A DNA stretch of 64,000 nt from NCBI RefSeq assembly GCF_016906995.1, contig NZ_JAFBBD010000003.1, positions 186,001 to 250,000 on the forward strand, read 5' to 3'. This document shows positions 37,419 to 46,381 of the stretch, piece by piece (position 1 is the stretch's first letter; each line of letters starts with the position of its first letter). A program made the translations under genes and the position numbers. The notes below the pieces were generated by a model. The model searched no databases. It worked only from the letters and a program-made list of their open reading frames with translations, and was not told the DNA's origin. The DNA comes from Spongiibacter marinus. GTDB lineage: Bacteria; Pseudomonadota; Gammaproteobacteria; Pseudomonadales; Spongiibacteraceae.

Positions 37419-38237
37419 ATGACAAACTCTTCATCAAACTCGCAAGATAAGGAACCAAAAAGTGCAGAAAACGCGATCGAGCAACTGCCGCTGCTCTATC
37501 GCGACGACGATATTGTTGTGGTGGACAAGCCCTGCGGCCTGCTCGTTCACCGCAGCCCAATAGACCGGCGAGAAACGCGCTTTGCCTTACAGATACTCCG
37601 CGAGCAGCTAGGGCAGTACATCTACCCCGTTCATCGCCTGGATAAGCCCACCTCAGGGGTGATGGTTTTTGGCCTGCACAGCGAGAGTGCCTCGGTATTA
37701 GCCAAACAGTTTGCCCAGCACCAGATCCGCAAGGCCTACCTAGCGACAGTTCGGGGTTACGCCCCCGCCAGTGGCTGCATCGATCACCCATTGCGGGCAG
37801 ACCCCGATCGCTATGCGGGAAGAGCGGAGTTTGGGGACGCCAAGCCGGCCATTACCCACTATCAGTGTCTGGCTCAGTACGAACTTGATGCCTGCATCGA
37901 AAAATACCCTCAATCGCGCTACTCATTAGTGCTCGCCCAGCCGCTGACCGGGCGGCCCCACCAGATTCGCCGACACATGAAGCATATCGCCCACCCCATT
38001 ATTGGTGACGCCAAGCACGGCCGCGGTAGGCATAACCGTTATTTTGCTGAGCATTTAGCCTGCCCTCGCCTGTTACTGCACGCCATGGCCCTGGAGTTCA
38101 GCCATCCCGCCAGTGGCGAACGGCAGCGCTTTGTATCGCCGTTAACGGGTGCCTATGCGGCATTAGTGAAGGCGTTTAACTGGCAGACAGCGGTGAACAC
38201 CGCCGAGCATAGACTTGGCTGGCCGAAGGTTACATAA
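37419..38237 (+). CDS. truC: tRNA pseudouridine(65) synthase TruC
   Basis: 272-residue RluA-family pseudouridine synthase. The catalytic aspartate lies in VHRLDKPTSGVMVFGL; VVVDKPCGLLVHRSPIDRRETRFALQILREQLGQYIYPVHRLDKP is the TruC-type N-terminus without an S4 domain. LTGRPHQIRRHMKHIAHPIIGDAKHGRGRHNRYF completes the family signature. AGGGA precedes the ATG. RluA-like relatives are the alternative. Confidence 0.9.
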   Translation: MTNSSSNSQDKEPKSAENAIEQLPLLYRDDDIVVVDKPCGLLVHRSPIDRRETRFALQILREQLGQYIYPVHRLDKPTSGVMVFGLHSESASVLAKQFAQHQIRKAYLATVRGYAPASGCIDHPLRADPDRYAGRAEFGDAKPAITHYQCLAQYELDACIEKYPQSRYSLVLAQPLTGRPHQIRRHMKHIAHPIIGDAKHGRGRHNRYFAEHLACPRLLLHAMALEFSHPASGERQRFVSPLTGAYAALVKAFNWQTAVNTAEHRLGWPKVT

Positions 38238-38341
38238 TTATAACTTAACCTTATCGCCCATTCCCTCTACGCTAGTGGGAATAACTTGACCGGCCCCAGC
38301 GCCCGAACACCAGTAAAACAATAACGCGAGGCAAACTCACT

Positions 38342-39940
38342 GTGACTAAGCTCTATGACTACATTATTGTCGGCGCCGGCTCCGCTGGCTGCGCCCTGGC
38401 CAATCGCCTCAGTGAGGACGGCCAACGCAATGTCCTGCTCCTAGAGGCAGGTGGGAAAGACAGCAATCCTGTTATTCATATGCCACTGGGTTTTGCCTTC
38501 ACTATGAAAAACCCCAAATTCAGCTGGTGCTATGCCAGTGAGCCTGAGCCTCATATGAATGATCGCCGCATTGACCAGCCCCGTGGCAAGGTGCTCGGCG
38601 GTTCCAGCTCAATCAATGGCATGGTCTATATCCGCGGTCAGAAAGAAGATTACGACCATTGGGCGGCCCTGGGTAACACCGAGTGGAGCTATGACAAACT
38701 GCTGCCTATCTTTAAGCGCAACGAGGCCTATGTGGGCCAATGCAGTGACGAATACCACGGGCGCGACGGCCAACTCCACGTCGATGACGTGCAAGACCAC
38801 TACGAAATGGCGGATCTCTACGTGAAAGCCGCGCAGGAAGTGGGCATCCCTTACAACCCTGATTTCAACGGCGAAACTCAGGAAGGCGCAGGGTTTTATC
38901 AAGTGAATATTCGCCGCGGCCGCCGTCAGAGCACCGCGCGCACCTATCTGCGCAATGCCGCGAAGCGCAGCAATTTGACGATTGAAACCAACGCCCTGGC
39001 GAGCCAGATTATTTTCGAAGGTCATCGCACAACCGGTCTTCGCTATTTGAAAAATGGTAAGGATGTCACCGCTCGCTGCCGGGGAGAAATCATTTTATGC
39101 GGTGGCACAATGAACTCACCGCAGCTGTTAGAACTTAGCGGTATCGGCGATGCCGAGCTGCTGCGCCAGAAAGGCATTAAGTCCGTGCACAATTTGCCCG
39201 GTGTCGGTGAAAATATGCAGGATCACCTCACCGTGAACACCCAGCGCTCCTTCGAGGGGCTGCGAACGTTCTACGAGGACTCACGCCCGCTGCCAATGAT
39301 CGGCAACTTATTCAAGTTCTGGTTTAAGGGCAAAGGCATGCTGGCGCATCCCGCCTCGCAGGTTGGTGTTTTCTTCCGCACCTCGGACGACGTCGATCGC
39401 CCCGACGCGCAGATTCACTTCACCCCCGCCGCCGGTGATCAGGACGAAAACGGCCGCATGCTTACCGTGCCAGGCACCACGGCGACGGTATGCTATCTGC
39501 GACCAAAGAGCCGCGGCTGGGTGCACATTCGCAGCACAGATCCAACCGAGCCACCGGCATTTATTCACAACTACTTAGCGGAAGAGGAAGATCGTCAAAA
39601 GATGATCGCAGCGATTCGCAAAACGCGTGAAATTTTTGAGGCTCCCGTCTTCGACTCCTGGCGCCGTGAAGAGCTTGTGCCCGGCCCTGAAGTACAAAGT
39701 GACGAAGAGATTCTTGAGTTTGTGCGCAACACCGGCGAGTCTGTATACCACCCTGTTGGCACCTGTAAAATGGGTAACGACGACATGGCCGTGGTCGACC
39801 AACACCTCAAAGTACATGGCGTTGAAGGCCTTCGCGTTGCCGATGCATCCGTGATGCCAACAATTATTTCCGGAAACACCAACGCAACTTCAGTGCTGAT
39901 CGGCGAGCGCTGCGCCGACTTCATCCTCTCCGGCCAGTAG
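38342..39940 (+). CDS. GMC-family FAD-dependent oxidoreductase (choline/alcohol dehydrogenase-like)
   Basis: 532-residue flavoenzyme. FAD-binding motif DYIIVGAGSAGCALANRL at the N-terminus, the GMC signatures PRGKVLGGSSSINGMVYIRG and GGTMNSPQLLELSGIGD, and the active-site pair His in SVYHPVGTCKMG and Asn in ISGNTNATSVLIGE are all present. Closest in layout to BetA-like and AlkJ-like alcohol dehydrogenases. There is no betaine-aldehyde dehydrogenase or betI nearby, so choline is not supported; an aliphatic alcohol is more likely. Start is GTG. Confidence 0.9.
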   Translation: MTKLYDYIIVGAGSAGCALANRLSEDGQRNVLLLEAGGKDSNPVIHMPLGFAFTMKNPKFSWCYASEPEPHMNDRRIDQPRGKVLGGSSSINGMVYIRGQKEDYDHWAALGNTEWSYDKLLPIFKRNEAYVGQCSDEYHGRDGQLHVDDVQDHYEMADLYVKAAQEVGIPYNPDFNGETQEGAGFYQVNIRRGRRQSTARTYLRNAAKRSNLTIETNALASQIIFEGHRTTGLRYLKNGKDVTARCRGEIILCGGTMNSPQLLELSGIGDAELLRQKGIKSVHNLPGVGENMQDHLTVNTQRSFEGLRTFYEDSRPLPMIGNLFKFWFKGKGMLAHPASQVGVFFRTSDDVDRPDAQIHFTPAAGDQDENGRMLTVPGTTATVCYLRPKSRGWVHIRSTDPTEPPAFIHNYLAEEEDRQKMIAAIRKTREIFEAPVFDSWRREELVPGPEVQSDEEILEFVRNTGESVYHPVGTCKMGNDDMAVVDQHLKVHGVEGLRVADASVMPTIISGNTNATSVLIGERCADFILSGQ

Positions 39941-39942
39941 GC

Positions 39943-40797
39943 CTAGCGCTGGCGGTAGGGTATCTGGCAATAGTCGATACCCTCCGCTGGCTGAATACCG
40001 TGCTTCAGCAGGCACATTTTCAGCGAGTTCATCGACAAACTAATATTGGGCGTTGGGCCCAAGTAAACATGATCGAGAGCCATTGCTTCACCCTCTGATG
40101 AGGCCAGTGCAAACTTCATATACGGCACCAGCATACTCCGGCCTTCTCGAAAGAAAACCTCTGCATTGGGGTAGTTGGAAATTACTGGCGAAACCAAACG
40201 CCACTCCTGCTCTTCCTCAAACGAGGGGTGCTTCAAAATGGCGGCGATACGCAGCAAGTCGGTTTCCAGGTGAGCAAATAAGCTCGGGAAATCCTTCTGC
40301 TCCCCTTCTCCGGCCAACAGCTCAACACCGTCGATAATTTCTGCTATCAAACTATGCTGCGCGCTCGGCGCATAGACACAGCGCCCCAGGTTAAAGCTCT
40401 GGCTGCTCGCGCAGCGGCGAATAAAGGCAGCATTGAAGCCGAGACTTGCGCCTTTACCTACAGAGCTATACCCACGCCATTGGCTCAGTAAATTGCCATT
40501 AGAGCGAAACGAAGCACCAAATAAAATATGGCCATTGGTAATACGGTGCTGCACCCAATCGATAAAGGCATTTAGCAGCGCGGGCTGATCATGCCCTTGG
40601 CGAATTCGCAGCTCCACCTCGCGCTTCACCAAATCAGCGGTATGCCTTAGCTCCGCAGAATCATTCATGTAGCGTATGTCGCTGGCCCACAGCACACCGC
40701 TGCCCAGAATGCCCAAAACGCCGCTCAACGACGTGTAATGGTAAAGCGTGTCCTGTGGTTGCTCTGCGTATAGCTGCGCACTAATGGCATCAATCAT
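39943..40797 (-). CDS. DUF2971 domain protein
   Basis: 284-residue protein with the DUF2971 start TLYHYTSLSGVLGILGSGVLWASDIRYMNDSAELRH, followed by FGASFRSNGNLLSQWRGYSSVGKGASLGFNAAFI and EEQEWRLVSPV. The His-Tyr-Thr and Glu-x-Glu-Trp-Arg elements suggest a distant relation to ADP-ribosyltransferase-like folds, but activity is unknown. The ATG at 40797 follows the stop of the hydrolase gene by one base, so it is coupled to it; an earlier in-frame start at 40842 is less likely. It converges on the GMC gene with two bases between. Confidence 0.75.
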   Translation of the reverse strand: MIDAISAQLYAEQPQDTLYHYTSLSGVLGILGSGVLWASDIRYMNDSAELRHTADLVKREVELRIRQGHDQPALLNAFIDWVQHRITNGHILFGASFRSNGNLLSQWRGYSSVGKGASLGFNAAFIRRCASSQSFNLGRCVYAPSAQHSLIAEIIDGVELLAGEGEQKDFPSLFAHLETDLLRIAAILKHPSFEEEQEWRLVSPVISNYPNAEVFFREGRSMLVPYMKFALASSEGEAMALDHVYLGPTPNISLSMNSLKMCLLKHGIQPAEGIDYCQIPYRQR

Positions 40798-40798
40798 G

Positions 40799-41587
40799 TT
40801 AGGTCTCAGCCAAAAAGCCAGACACCAGCGCATTGAATTCACGCGGCTTTTCGGCGTGCAGCCAATGCCCTGTTCCCGCTATGGTTTCGATGCGACTGTC
40901 GGGAAACTGCTTCATAATTCCCACCCGGTTCTCATCAATAATGTAGCGAGAGTTCTCTCCGCGGATAAATAGTGTCGGCCCCGCGTAGGGCTCTGCAGCG
41001 GGCGCATCACGCAGTAAATCGTAGCAGTCTGCAATTACCGAAAGGTTCATGCGCCAGGCCCAACCCTCGCCTTCGCGCACTAGGTTTTTCAGTAAGAACT
41101 GTCGTATGGGTAGCTCGGGCACGGCTGCTTGAAGCTGCTCGTCGGCATGCTCTCGGTTACGCAGCGCGCGCAAGTCCATGGCCAATAAACCCTCAATAAT
41201 GGCATCGTGGCCGCGCCCATAGCGAACCGGTGCAATATCGGCGACCACAAGTTTCTCTACCAGGTTGGGCTGAGAAGCCGCCAATTGCATCGCCACCTTA
41301 CCACCGAGGGAGTGGCCTAGAAACGTCGCACTTTGCACCGCCAGCTCGTCGAGGGTTTTGGCCACATCCTCAGCCATACTGGGAATATCCATATAGTCTC
41401 GGTGAGGAGACTTACCATGGTTGCGCAGATCCATGCGAACGACTCGGTAGTTGGGCTCCAAGTGGCGTGACAGGGTCAATAAATTGCTGGCCGAGCCAAA
41501 TAGCCCGTGCAATAGCACGACGGTAGGCCCCTCACCCCGCGACTCGCTGTGCAGCACCGCCGCTGCATTTTTTACTTCACTTCTCAT
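40799..41587 (-). CDS. ybfF: Alpha/beta hydrolase, YbfF-type esterase
   Basis: 262-residue esterase. Oxyanion-hole segment LLHGLFGSASNL, RMDLRNHGKSPH, nucleophile Ser93 in GHSLGG, acid in the AGPTLFIRGENSRYI region and His241 in GTGHWLHAEKP fit YbfF. The natural substrate (acyl-CoA or other short esters) is not defined. It is transcribed with the DUF2971 gene. Confidence 0.87.
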   Translation of the reverse strand: MRSEVKNAAAVLHSESRGEGPTVVLLHGLFGSASNLLTLSRHLEPNYRVVRMDLRNHGKSPHRDYMDIPSMAEDVAKTLDELAVQSATFLGHSLGGKVAMQLAASQPNLVEKLVVADIAPVRYGRGHDAIIEGLLAMDLRALRNREHADEQLQAAVPELPIRQFLLKNLVREGEGWAWRMNLSVIADCYDLLRDAPAAEPYAGPTLFIRGENSRYIIDENRVGIMKQFPDSRIETIAGTGHWLHAEKPREFNALVSGFLAET

Positions 41588-41639
41588 GCTCTGATCCGGT
41601 TGCTAGAATGCCTGCGCATTCAAATAAATAGGTGTTACT

Positions 41640-42425
41640 GTGAGAATTTTGCTTCCGATAGTTGCTGCAGCAGGACTGTTGCTCGGTGCCTGCAGCTCCG
41701 TGAGCTACAACCCCACTGTGTTCGATTTCTTTATCGCCAAAGACGCTATGGCTGCGAAACCAGTGAAAAAAGTGATTGTTGCCAGTGTCAATGTCACCGG
41801 TGAACCCACCCGCTCCATGTTACGGGACAGCGTAACGAAAATCGATTCGATGGTGGTGGACTACCTGCAAGAAAATGGCTTCGAGATCGCACCTCAACAT
41901 TTATTCAACAATGCCTGGCAGCAGGCCCTGCTGAACTTCGGTGAATTCTACGACCCCACAACGGGCAAAGTCGACCAACAGGGCTGGCAGCAGGTAATGG
42001 CCAGCACTTTTCAGAGCCTGCAGGCACATAAAGATATCGATGCGATCGTCTTTACTGACCTAATCGCTCACGACGTGCAGCACAGCACGGGCATGAAACA
42101 CTATGCCCGCTGGTATGGCGTTACCCGCGAACCTGCCACAGAGGGCGCAAGCGCCAGTGTTCCGGTTGATTTCAATTGGACTCAAGTGATCAAGGGCGCG
42201 AGCTTAGTGATTACTCTCTACAGCACCGAAGGGCAGCCGCTGTTCGCCAGCCGCGGTGGTTTGGATACGCTGCATGCGATCGACTCTCGCAAGAGCCAGA
42301 AAGGCTTCGTGCGCCGTAAAAAAATCCTTGGGAACAGCAGCCGTATCCAAGAGGGTATTGAACTCGCCTTTCACCCATTAATTGTTATGGATCGCTATCC
42401 GGCGCCGCCCAAAAAGCAGCCTTGA
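41640..42425 (+). CDS. Hypothetical lipoprotein
   Basis: 261-residue predicted lipoprotein, signal peptide ending in LLGAC (Cys18). The mature part begins with VSYNPTVFDFFIAKDAMAAKPVKKVIVASVNVTGEPTRSMLRDSVTKIDSMVVDYLQENGFEIAPQHL, resembling the alternating beta/alpha start of lipoproteins that sense or assemble surface components, then IDAIVFTDLIAHDVQ and a basic GFVRRKKILGNSSRIQEGIELAF. I do not recognise the family. GTG start with AGGTG upstream. Single gene, divergent from ybfF. Confidence 0.7.
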   Translation: MRILLPIVAAAGLLLGACSSVSYNPTVFDFFIAKDAMAAKPVKKVIVASVNVTGEPTRSMLRDSVTKIDSMVVDYLQENGFEIAPQHLFNNAWQQALLNFGEFYDPTTGKVDQQGWQQVMASTFQSLQAHKDIDAIVFTDLIAHDVQHSTGMKHYARWYGVTREPATEGASASVPVDFNWTQVIKGASLVITLYSTEGQPLFASRGGLDTLHAIDSRKSQKGFVRRKKILGNSSRIQEGIELAFHPLIVMDRYPAPPKKQP

Positions 42426-42439
42426 ATAAGGCACTCCAC

Positions 42440-44401
42440 TTAGCTGCCAGAGGGAGCTTGCTGCGTGGTCACCCACACAGGCGAGCTCCATGCTCGCTCT
42501 TGTATTTGACGTCGGTGATCATCACGGCAGCAGCTTTCATAGCCGGGTGAAATGGTGTCCGGCTGGCTGCAGTCTACTTCGGCCGCCACGCACAGCTGCT
42601 GACTCCACCGGCAACGGGGCACTTCGACGGCGCGAGCGTAGTAGTAATGGCGCGCCTCTGGGTCGAAATCCGGATCCTGCCATACCGAGCACAGCTGTGC
42701 GGCGCCACTACCCTGCGTTTGGCAGCTGTTTATGTCTACTGTCGCCGGTTTTCCCGAGCTGGCAATATCAATCACTGTTTCTGAGCGCTGCCCCGCGCTA
42801 TCAACACTGCCTTTTACAATCTGTAGAGTTTGCAGCGGTAAGCCAGGCCGCTTCGCTGTGCCGGGGTCCATTGCGGCCATCACCGCAATACGGGGGGCCG
42901 ATGATGAATTAAGCTGGAGCTCCCCTCCCATGGGAACGCCGATTTCATAACCCACTTTGGCAAAATCCGTGCGCTCACATAAATCGCTGGGGAGCTCCTC
43001 GCCCGCAAAAACTCTCAGGGCGATACGCGGACCACTGGTCGCATAGACCTCGCGCCTTAGCAAGGCATCGAATATGGCGTCGCGACTATTCTCTTCTGCC
43101 CATACCGCCGCAAGACCACCCGGATTAAACTCGATATCATCGGGCAATCCCGGCGGCACACTTTCACCCGCTGGCATACCAGCCCCACCATGCCCTAGGA
43201 ATTCTTCCTCACTCACCGCTCCAGGCGCAGAAATGTGGGTGTCGCTGCTGGCGATAAAGCCAAAAGCCAGTGGATTGAGCCCCGAGTCGCTGGAGTTGGC
43301 GTACGCCAGGCCATCGCGCAATACCTCGCGCAAAAAACCGGATTTTGGCCCTGCCGGTTCACTCAACGAAGGGGAAAGCTTGCCGAGAAACTTACTGCGA
43401 AAGCTGCCATAAGGTAATTGTTCGAAGCCGCACAGCTCATCCTCAGATTGCAGCGGATCGTAGTAGCACTCGGAACTGCCCTTGTGCTGCATAATTTCTA
43501 CAACGCGCTCTAAACGCGCTCTCTGCGCCTCTCTACTTGGGTCGTTATTTCCCTCTTCGTTCAAGGCAAACATATAGCCATCACTCAAATTACTATTGTG
43601 AGGAATCACCAGCACTTCACAGTTTTTAAGGGCGCTCGCTTTGCCACATTGCGCATCGAGCCCATCCCACAGTTGTGGGGCACTGGGGGCATCGATAAAG
43701 GAAACCGGCAACGCTGGCACACTGGCATTGCGAAAAATAATATTGCGATGGAGGTTGGCGAGATTCTCGGCCGCCCCCGTCCACTCATAGGCCACGAAAG
43801 AGGTAAATTCACAGTCATCACTGCGGTCGTAAGCCACTTCAGCTGAGGTTTGAATGTCTTGCCAGGGGCGCAAGGCCGCCTGTCGACAGTATTCGCCATC
43901 TTCACCACAAAAGCCTAAGCGACCGGCCATGGCCGCTTTGGTATTGAACAGAAAAAATGCCCCGCGAGGCCAACCGCGATACAAACGACATTGCCAACTG
44001 CCATAGCCGCGTTGTGATGGGTCCAAGCAAATATCGCGCTCGCCAAATAACTCGGCGTGATCTGTCACCGCCGCGAAGTCCAGAGGTCTCTCTAGCTGCA
44101 ACTCCCTCAACGCCTCGCCATCGGGGAGCCAGGGCTGAACGGGTAGACGGCCACCTTTTGCAAAACGGTAGGCATCGGCGGGAGAGGTTCGAGTACCTTG
44201 AGTACTTGCATCCAGGGAGTACTTGGTGTGTACGTGCAGATCACCAAAAAGTAACTGCCGTTCGGGCTGCCAGTTTTTGCAGCGGGGCTTTGTAACCTGA
44301 TTCGTGGTGGAGGTGTCCAGGTTTGCAATCGGCTGGGTATAGCCCTGTTGACACAGCATGAGAGCACAAACACTCAAAGCGGCAACTATTATTCTTTTCA
44401 T
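42440..44401 (-). CDS. Secreted DUF3604 family protein
   Basis: 653-residue exported protein with a signal peptide (MKRIIVAALSVCALMLCQQGYTQ). The DUF3604 hallmark FGDLHVHTKYSLDA, then DFAAVTDHAELFGE, ILVIPHNSNLSDGYMF-like HNSNLSDG, and GFIASSDTHISAPG form a PHP-like metal site (HVH, DH, H, DTH), so a phosphoesterase-type hydrolase is plausible. About ten cysteines in the C-terminal half suggest disulfides. Two upstream in-frame methionines (44410, 44464) exist; 44401 starts a good signal peptide with GGA nine or more bases upstream. Substrate unknown. Confidence 0.82.
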   Translation of the reverse strand: MKRIIVAALSVCALMLCQQGYTQPIANLDTSTTNQVTKPRCKNWQPERQLLFGDLHVHTKYSLDASTQGTRTSPADAYRFAKGGRLPVQPWLPDGEALRELQLERPLDFAAVTDHAELFGERDICLDPSQRGYGSWQCRLYRGWPRGAFFLFNTKAAMAGRLGFCGEDGEYCRQAALRPWQDIQTSAEVAYDRSDDCEFTSFVAYEWTGAAENLANLHRNIIFRNASVPALPVSFIDAPSAPQLWDGLDAQCGKASALKNCEVLVIPHNSNLSDGYMFALNEEGNNDPSREAQRARLERVVEIMQHKGSSECYYDPLQSEDELCGFEQLPYGSFRSKFLGKLSPSLSEPAGPKSGFLREVLRDGLAYANSSDSGLNPLAFGFIASSDTHISAPGAVSEEEFLGHGGAGMPAGESVPPGLPDDIEFNPGGLAAVWAEENSRDAIFDALLRREVYATSGPRIALRVFAGEELPSDLCERTDFAKVGYEIGVPMGGELQLNSSSAPRIAVMAAMDPGTAKRPGLPLQTLQIVKGSVDSAGQRSETVIDIASSGKPATVDINSCQTQGSGAAQLCSVWQDPDFDPEARHYYYARAVEVPRCRWSQQLCVAAEVDCSQPDTISPGYESCCRDDHRRQIQERAWSSPVWVTTQQAPSGS

Positions 44402-44553
44402 ATTAGCCATTCCGGGTGGTAAATGACCATTTTGCGCCAACAGCCGATGGGCTACATCCTCCATCCGGCCTAGCCAACTGCCTTAAGTGCAGCGAGGTGT
44501 GGACCGGCTGGAGGCCTTTGGGCCTAGATCAGCCGACTGATTGTTGTGCTAAC

Positions 44554-45177
44554 TTACTCACCGAAGTGCTGCTTCATGGTATCGAACCACGCCCGCAGTA
44601 CCGGACAATCTTCAGGAATATCGCGTTTTACCCAGTTGCAGAATCCGAGTACGGCATAGAGGTCGATATCCGCTTGGCTTAAGGACTCTCCCACCAAATA
44701 CTGGCGATTCTGCAGTTCTTTTTCCATTGTTTGATAAAAAGCGGTAATTCTAAGGTTGCCTCTTTCTTCCAGTTCAGCGATCTGCGGCACGGCTACCGGC
44801 CCGGGCAACGCACGGTCTTTAAACGCGGGATTAGTGTTGCGCAGCACCTCTGCAACAGCCGCCAAGCCATCAACATAGAGACGCTGACACCAAGCGACAA
44901 TTTTTGCACGCTCTAACGCATTCGCACCGAACACACTCTTTTCGGGAAACTGGTCGTCGATATAGAGCGAAATGGCAATGGCATCACACAGGGTATCGCC
45001 ATTATCGAGTTGCAGAGCTGGCACCGTGCACAGCGGGTTAATTTTGCTGTATTCACCGCTCATCTGCTCGCCTTTCATCAGGTCGACCTGTTCAGAATCA
45101 ATGTCGATGCCCTTATGTTTTAACATCAGGCTCACCCGCCTGGGGTTTGGCGCGGGATCAAAGGTATAAAGTTTCAC
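44554..45177 (-). CDS. Glutathione S-transferase family protein
   Basis: 207-residue cytoplasmic protein. The N-terminal thioredoxin-like domain KLYTFDPAPNPRRVSLMLKHKGIDIDSEQVDLMKGEQ...INPLCTVPALQLDNGDTLCDAIAISLYID contains the cis-Pro VPAL and the D(A)IAI glutathione site. The C-terminal helical domain has YLVGESLSQADIDLYAVLGF. Start is GTG at 45177 with AAGGAG six bases upstream; the longer frame to 45243 is not used. The reaction is not predictable. Confidence 0.88.
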   Translation of the reverse strand: MKLYTFDPAPNPRRVSLMLKHKGIDIDSEQVDLMKGEQMSGEYSKINPLCTVPALQLDNGDTLCDAIAISLYIDDQFPEKSVFGANALERAKIVAWCQRLYVDGLAAVAEVLRNTNPAFKDRALPGPVAVPQIAELEERGNLRITAFYQTMEKELQNRQYLVGESLSQADIDLYAVLGFCNWVKRDIPEDCPVLRAWFDTMKQHFGE

Positions 45178-45365
45178 ACTATTCTCCTTATTGGTTGACG
45201 CTGAACAAAGCGGTTCAGCGAAAGTTAAGCCTAGTCCCCCCAAACTGCAAGTGTCTGACAGGACTACCGAACAAAGACACTGAACAAATTGAGTTGACTA
45301 CGGTAACCTATGCATACTGAGTCAGCCCCCGAACGGCCACGCTAACCCGCTAAGCCAGTGACATT

Positions 45366-45689
45366 ATGAATTTTCGACATAGTTTTAAAACCCTTGCCGC
45401 AATCGTTTTCGGCATGCTTATTTCAATAAACAGCTACAGTAGCGGTTTGCTGGAAAAAGGCATTAATAACGGCCGAGGGGCACTAGGTGTTTCGCCACGC
45501 AACGCCTTGGACCCGCGACGAAATCAGCCACTGATTAGCGCGAGTGAGGCGATCTCAATTGCTGAACGGCGCTACGGCGGCCGCGCCGTCGGCGCTAAAA
45601 AAATTCAAACCGTTAACGGCAGTGCCTACCGCGTGCGCATATTGCAAAAAAATGGCAAGGTCAAAAACGTCATCATCGATCAAAGGTAG
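45366..45689 (+). CDS. PepSY-domain exported protein
   Basis: 107-residue exported protein with signal peptide (LAAIVFGMLISINSYS). The mature part has a single PepSY-like unit: LISASEAISIAERRYGGRAVGAKKIQTVNGSAYRVRILQKNGKVKNVIID. It stands 5 bases before the response-regulator gene, an arrangement common for PhoPQ-type systems, where the PepSY protein may sense or buffer the envelope signal. The promoter must lie in 45178-45365, where I see no certain operator. Confidence 0.85.
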   Translation: MNFRHSFKTLAAIVFGMLISINSYSSGLLEKGINNGRGALGVSPRNALDPRRNQPLISASEAISIAERRYGGRAVGAKKIQTVNGSAYRVRILQKNGKVKNVIIDQR

Positions 45690-45694
45690 CTCAG

Positions 45695-46381
45695 GTGCGT
45701 GTATTAATCGTTGAAGACGAGTCTCTGTTGCAAGCCCAGCTTGTCGAGCAATTCACGGCAGCGGGCTTTGCCTGCGACGCCTGCAGTGACGGAGAAGAAG
45801 CCCTGTTCCTAGGAAGGGAGCACCCCTACGACCTTGCCATCGTTGATATAGGCCTACCCAAGTTAGACGGCATTAGCGTCGTCGGGCACTGGCGTGAAGA
45901 TGCCAGAGACTTTCCTGTACTCATTTTAACAGCGAGAGACAGCTGGCAAGACAAAGTAAAGGGCCTAGAATCCGGCGCAGATGACTACGTTGCCAAGCCT
46001 TTTCAGATCGAGGAGGTATTGGCGCGCGCAAATGCCTTGATTCGGCGCTCAGCCGGGTTTGCCAGCCCGCGCATTAGTTTTGGTGCACTACAAATTGATA
46101 CCGCTGCCAAATCGGCGACCGTCGCCGGACGTAAACTAGAGCTCACCACCTTTGAGTACAATGCGCTGGAATACCTGGCAATGCGCAGCGGGCAAGTCGT
46201 CTCTAAAACGGAGCTCACAGAGCACCTGTATGATCAAGACTTTGATCGCGACAGCAACGTTATAGAGGTCTTTATCGCCAGACTGCGAAAGAAAATTGAC
46301 CCAACCGGCGAGCTCAAGCCCATCAGCACGCTTCGTGGCCGCGGTTATCGCTTCGAACTGGGAGAGGACTCGCAACAATAA
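45695..46381 (+). CDS. OmpR/PhoB-family response regulator (PhoP-like)
   Basis: 228-residue regulator. Receiver domain (1-115) has the acidic pocket ED, phospho-acceptor Asp51 and Lys101 in DDYVAKPF. The C-terminal winged helix (about 125-225) has LTTFEYNALEYLAMRSGQVVSKTELTEHLYDQDFDRDSNVIEVFIARLRKKI and TLRGRGYRF. GTG start. Its last codon overlaps the kinase start. Similar to PhoP/QseB-type regulators. Confidence 0.93.
   Translation: MRVLIVEDESLLQAQLVEQFTAAGFACDACSDGEEALFLGREHPYDLAIVDIGLPKLDGISVVGHWREDARDFPVLILTARDSWQDKVKGLESGADDYVAKPFQIEEVLARANALIRRSAGFASPRISFGALQIDTAAKSATVAGRKLELTTFEYNALEYLAMRSGQVVSKTELTEHLYDQDFDRDSNVIEVFIARLRKKIDPTGELKPISTLRGRGYRFELGEDSQQ

Noticed and set aside
44402-44553. 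GGCCTAG-containing segment as a third copy of the dispersed repeat
   Set aside because: Only the short GGCCTAG matches; neither the YGYTYAC extension nor the TCATTGAATTGCAC block is present.
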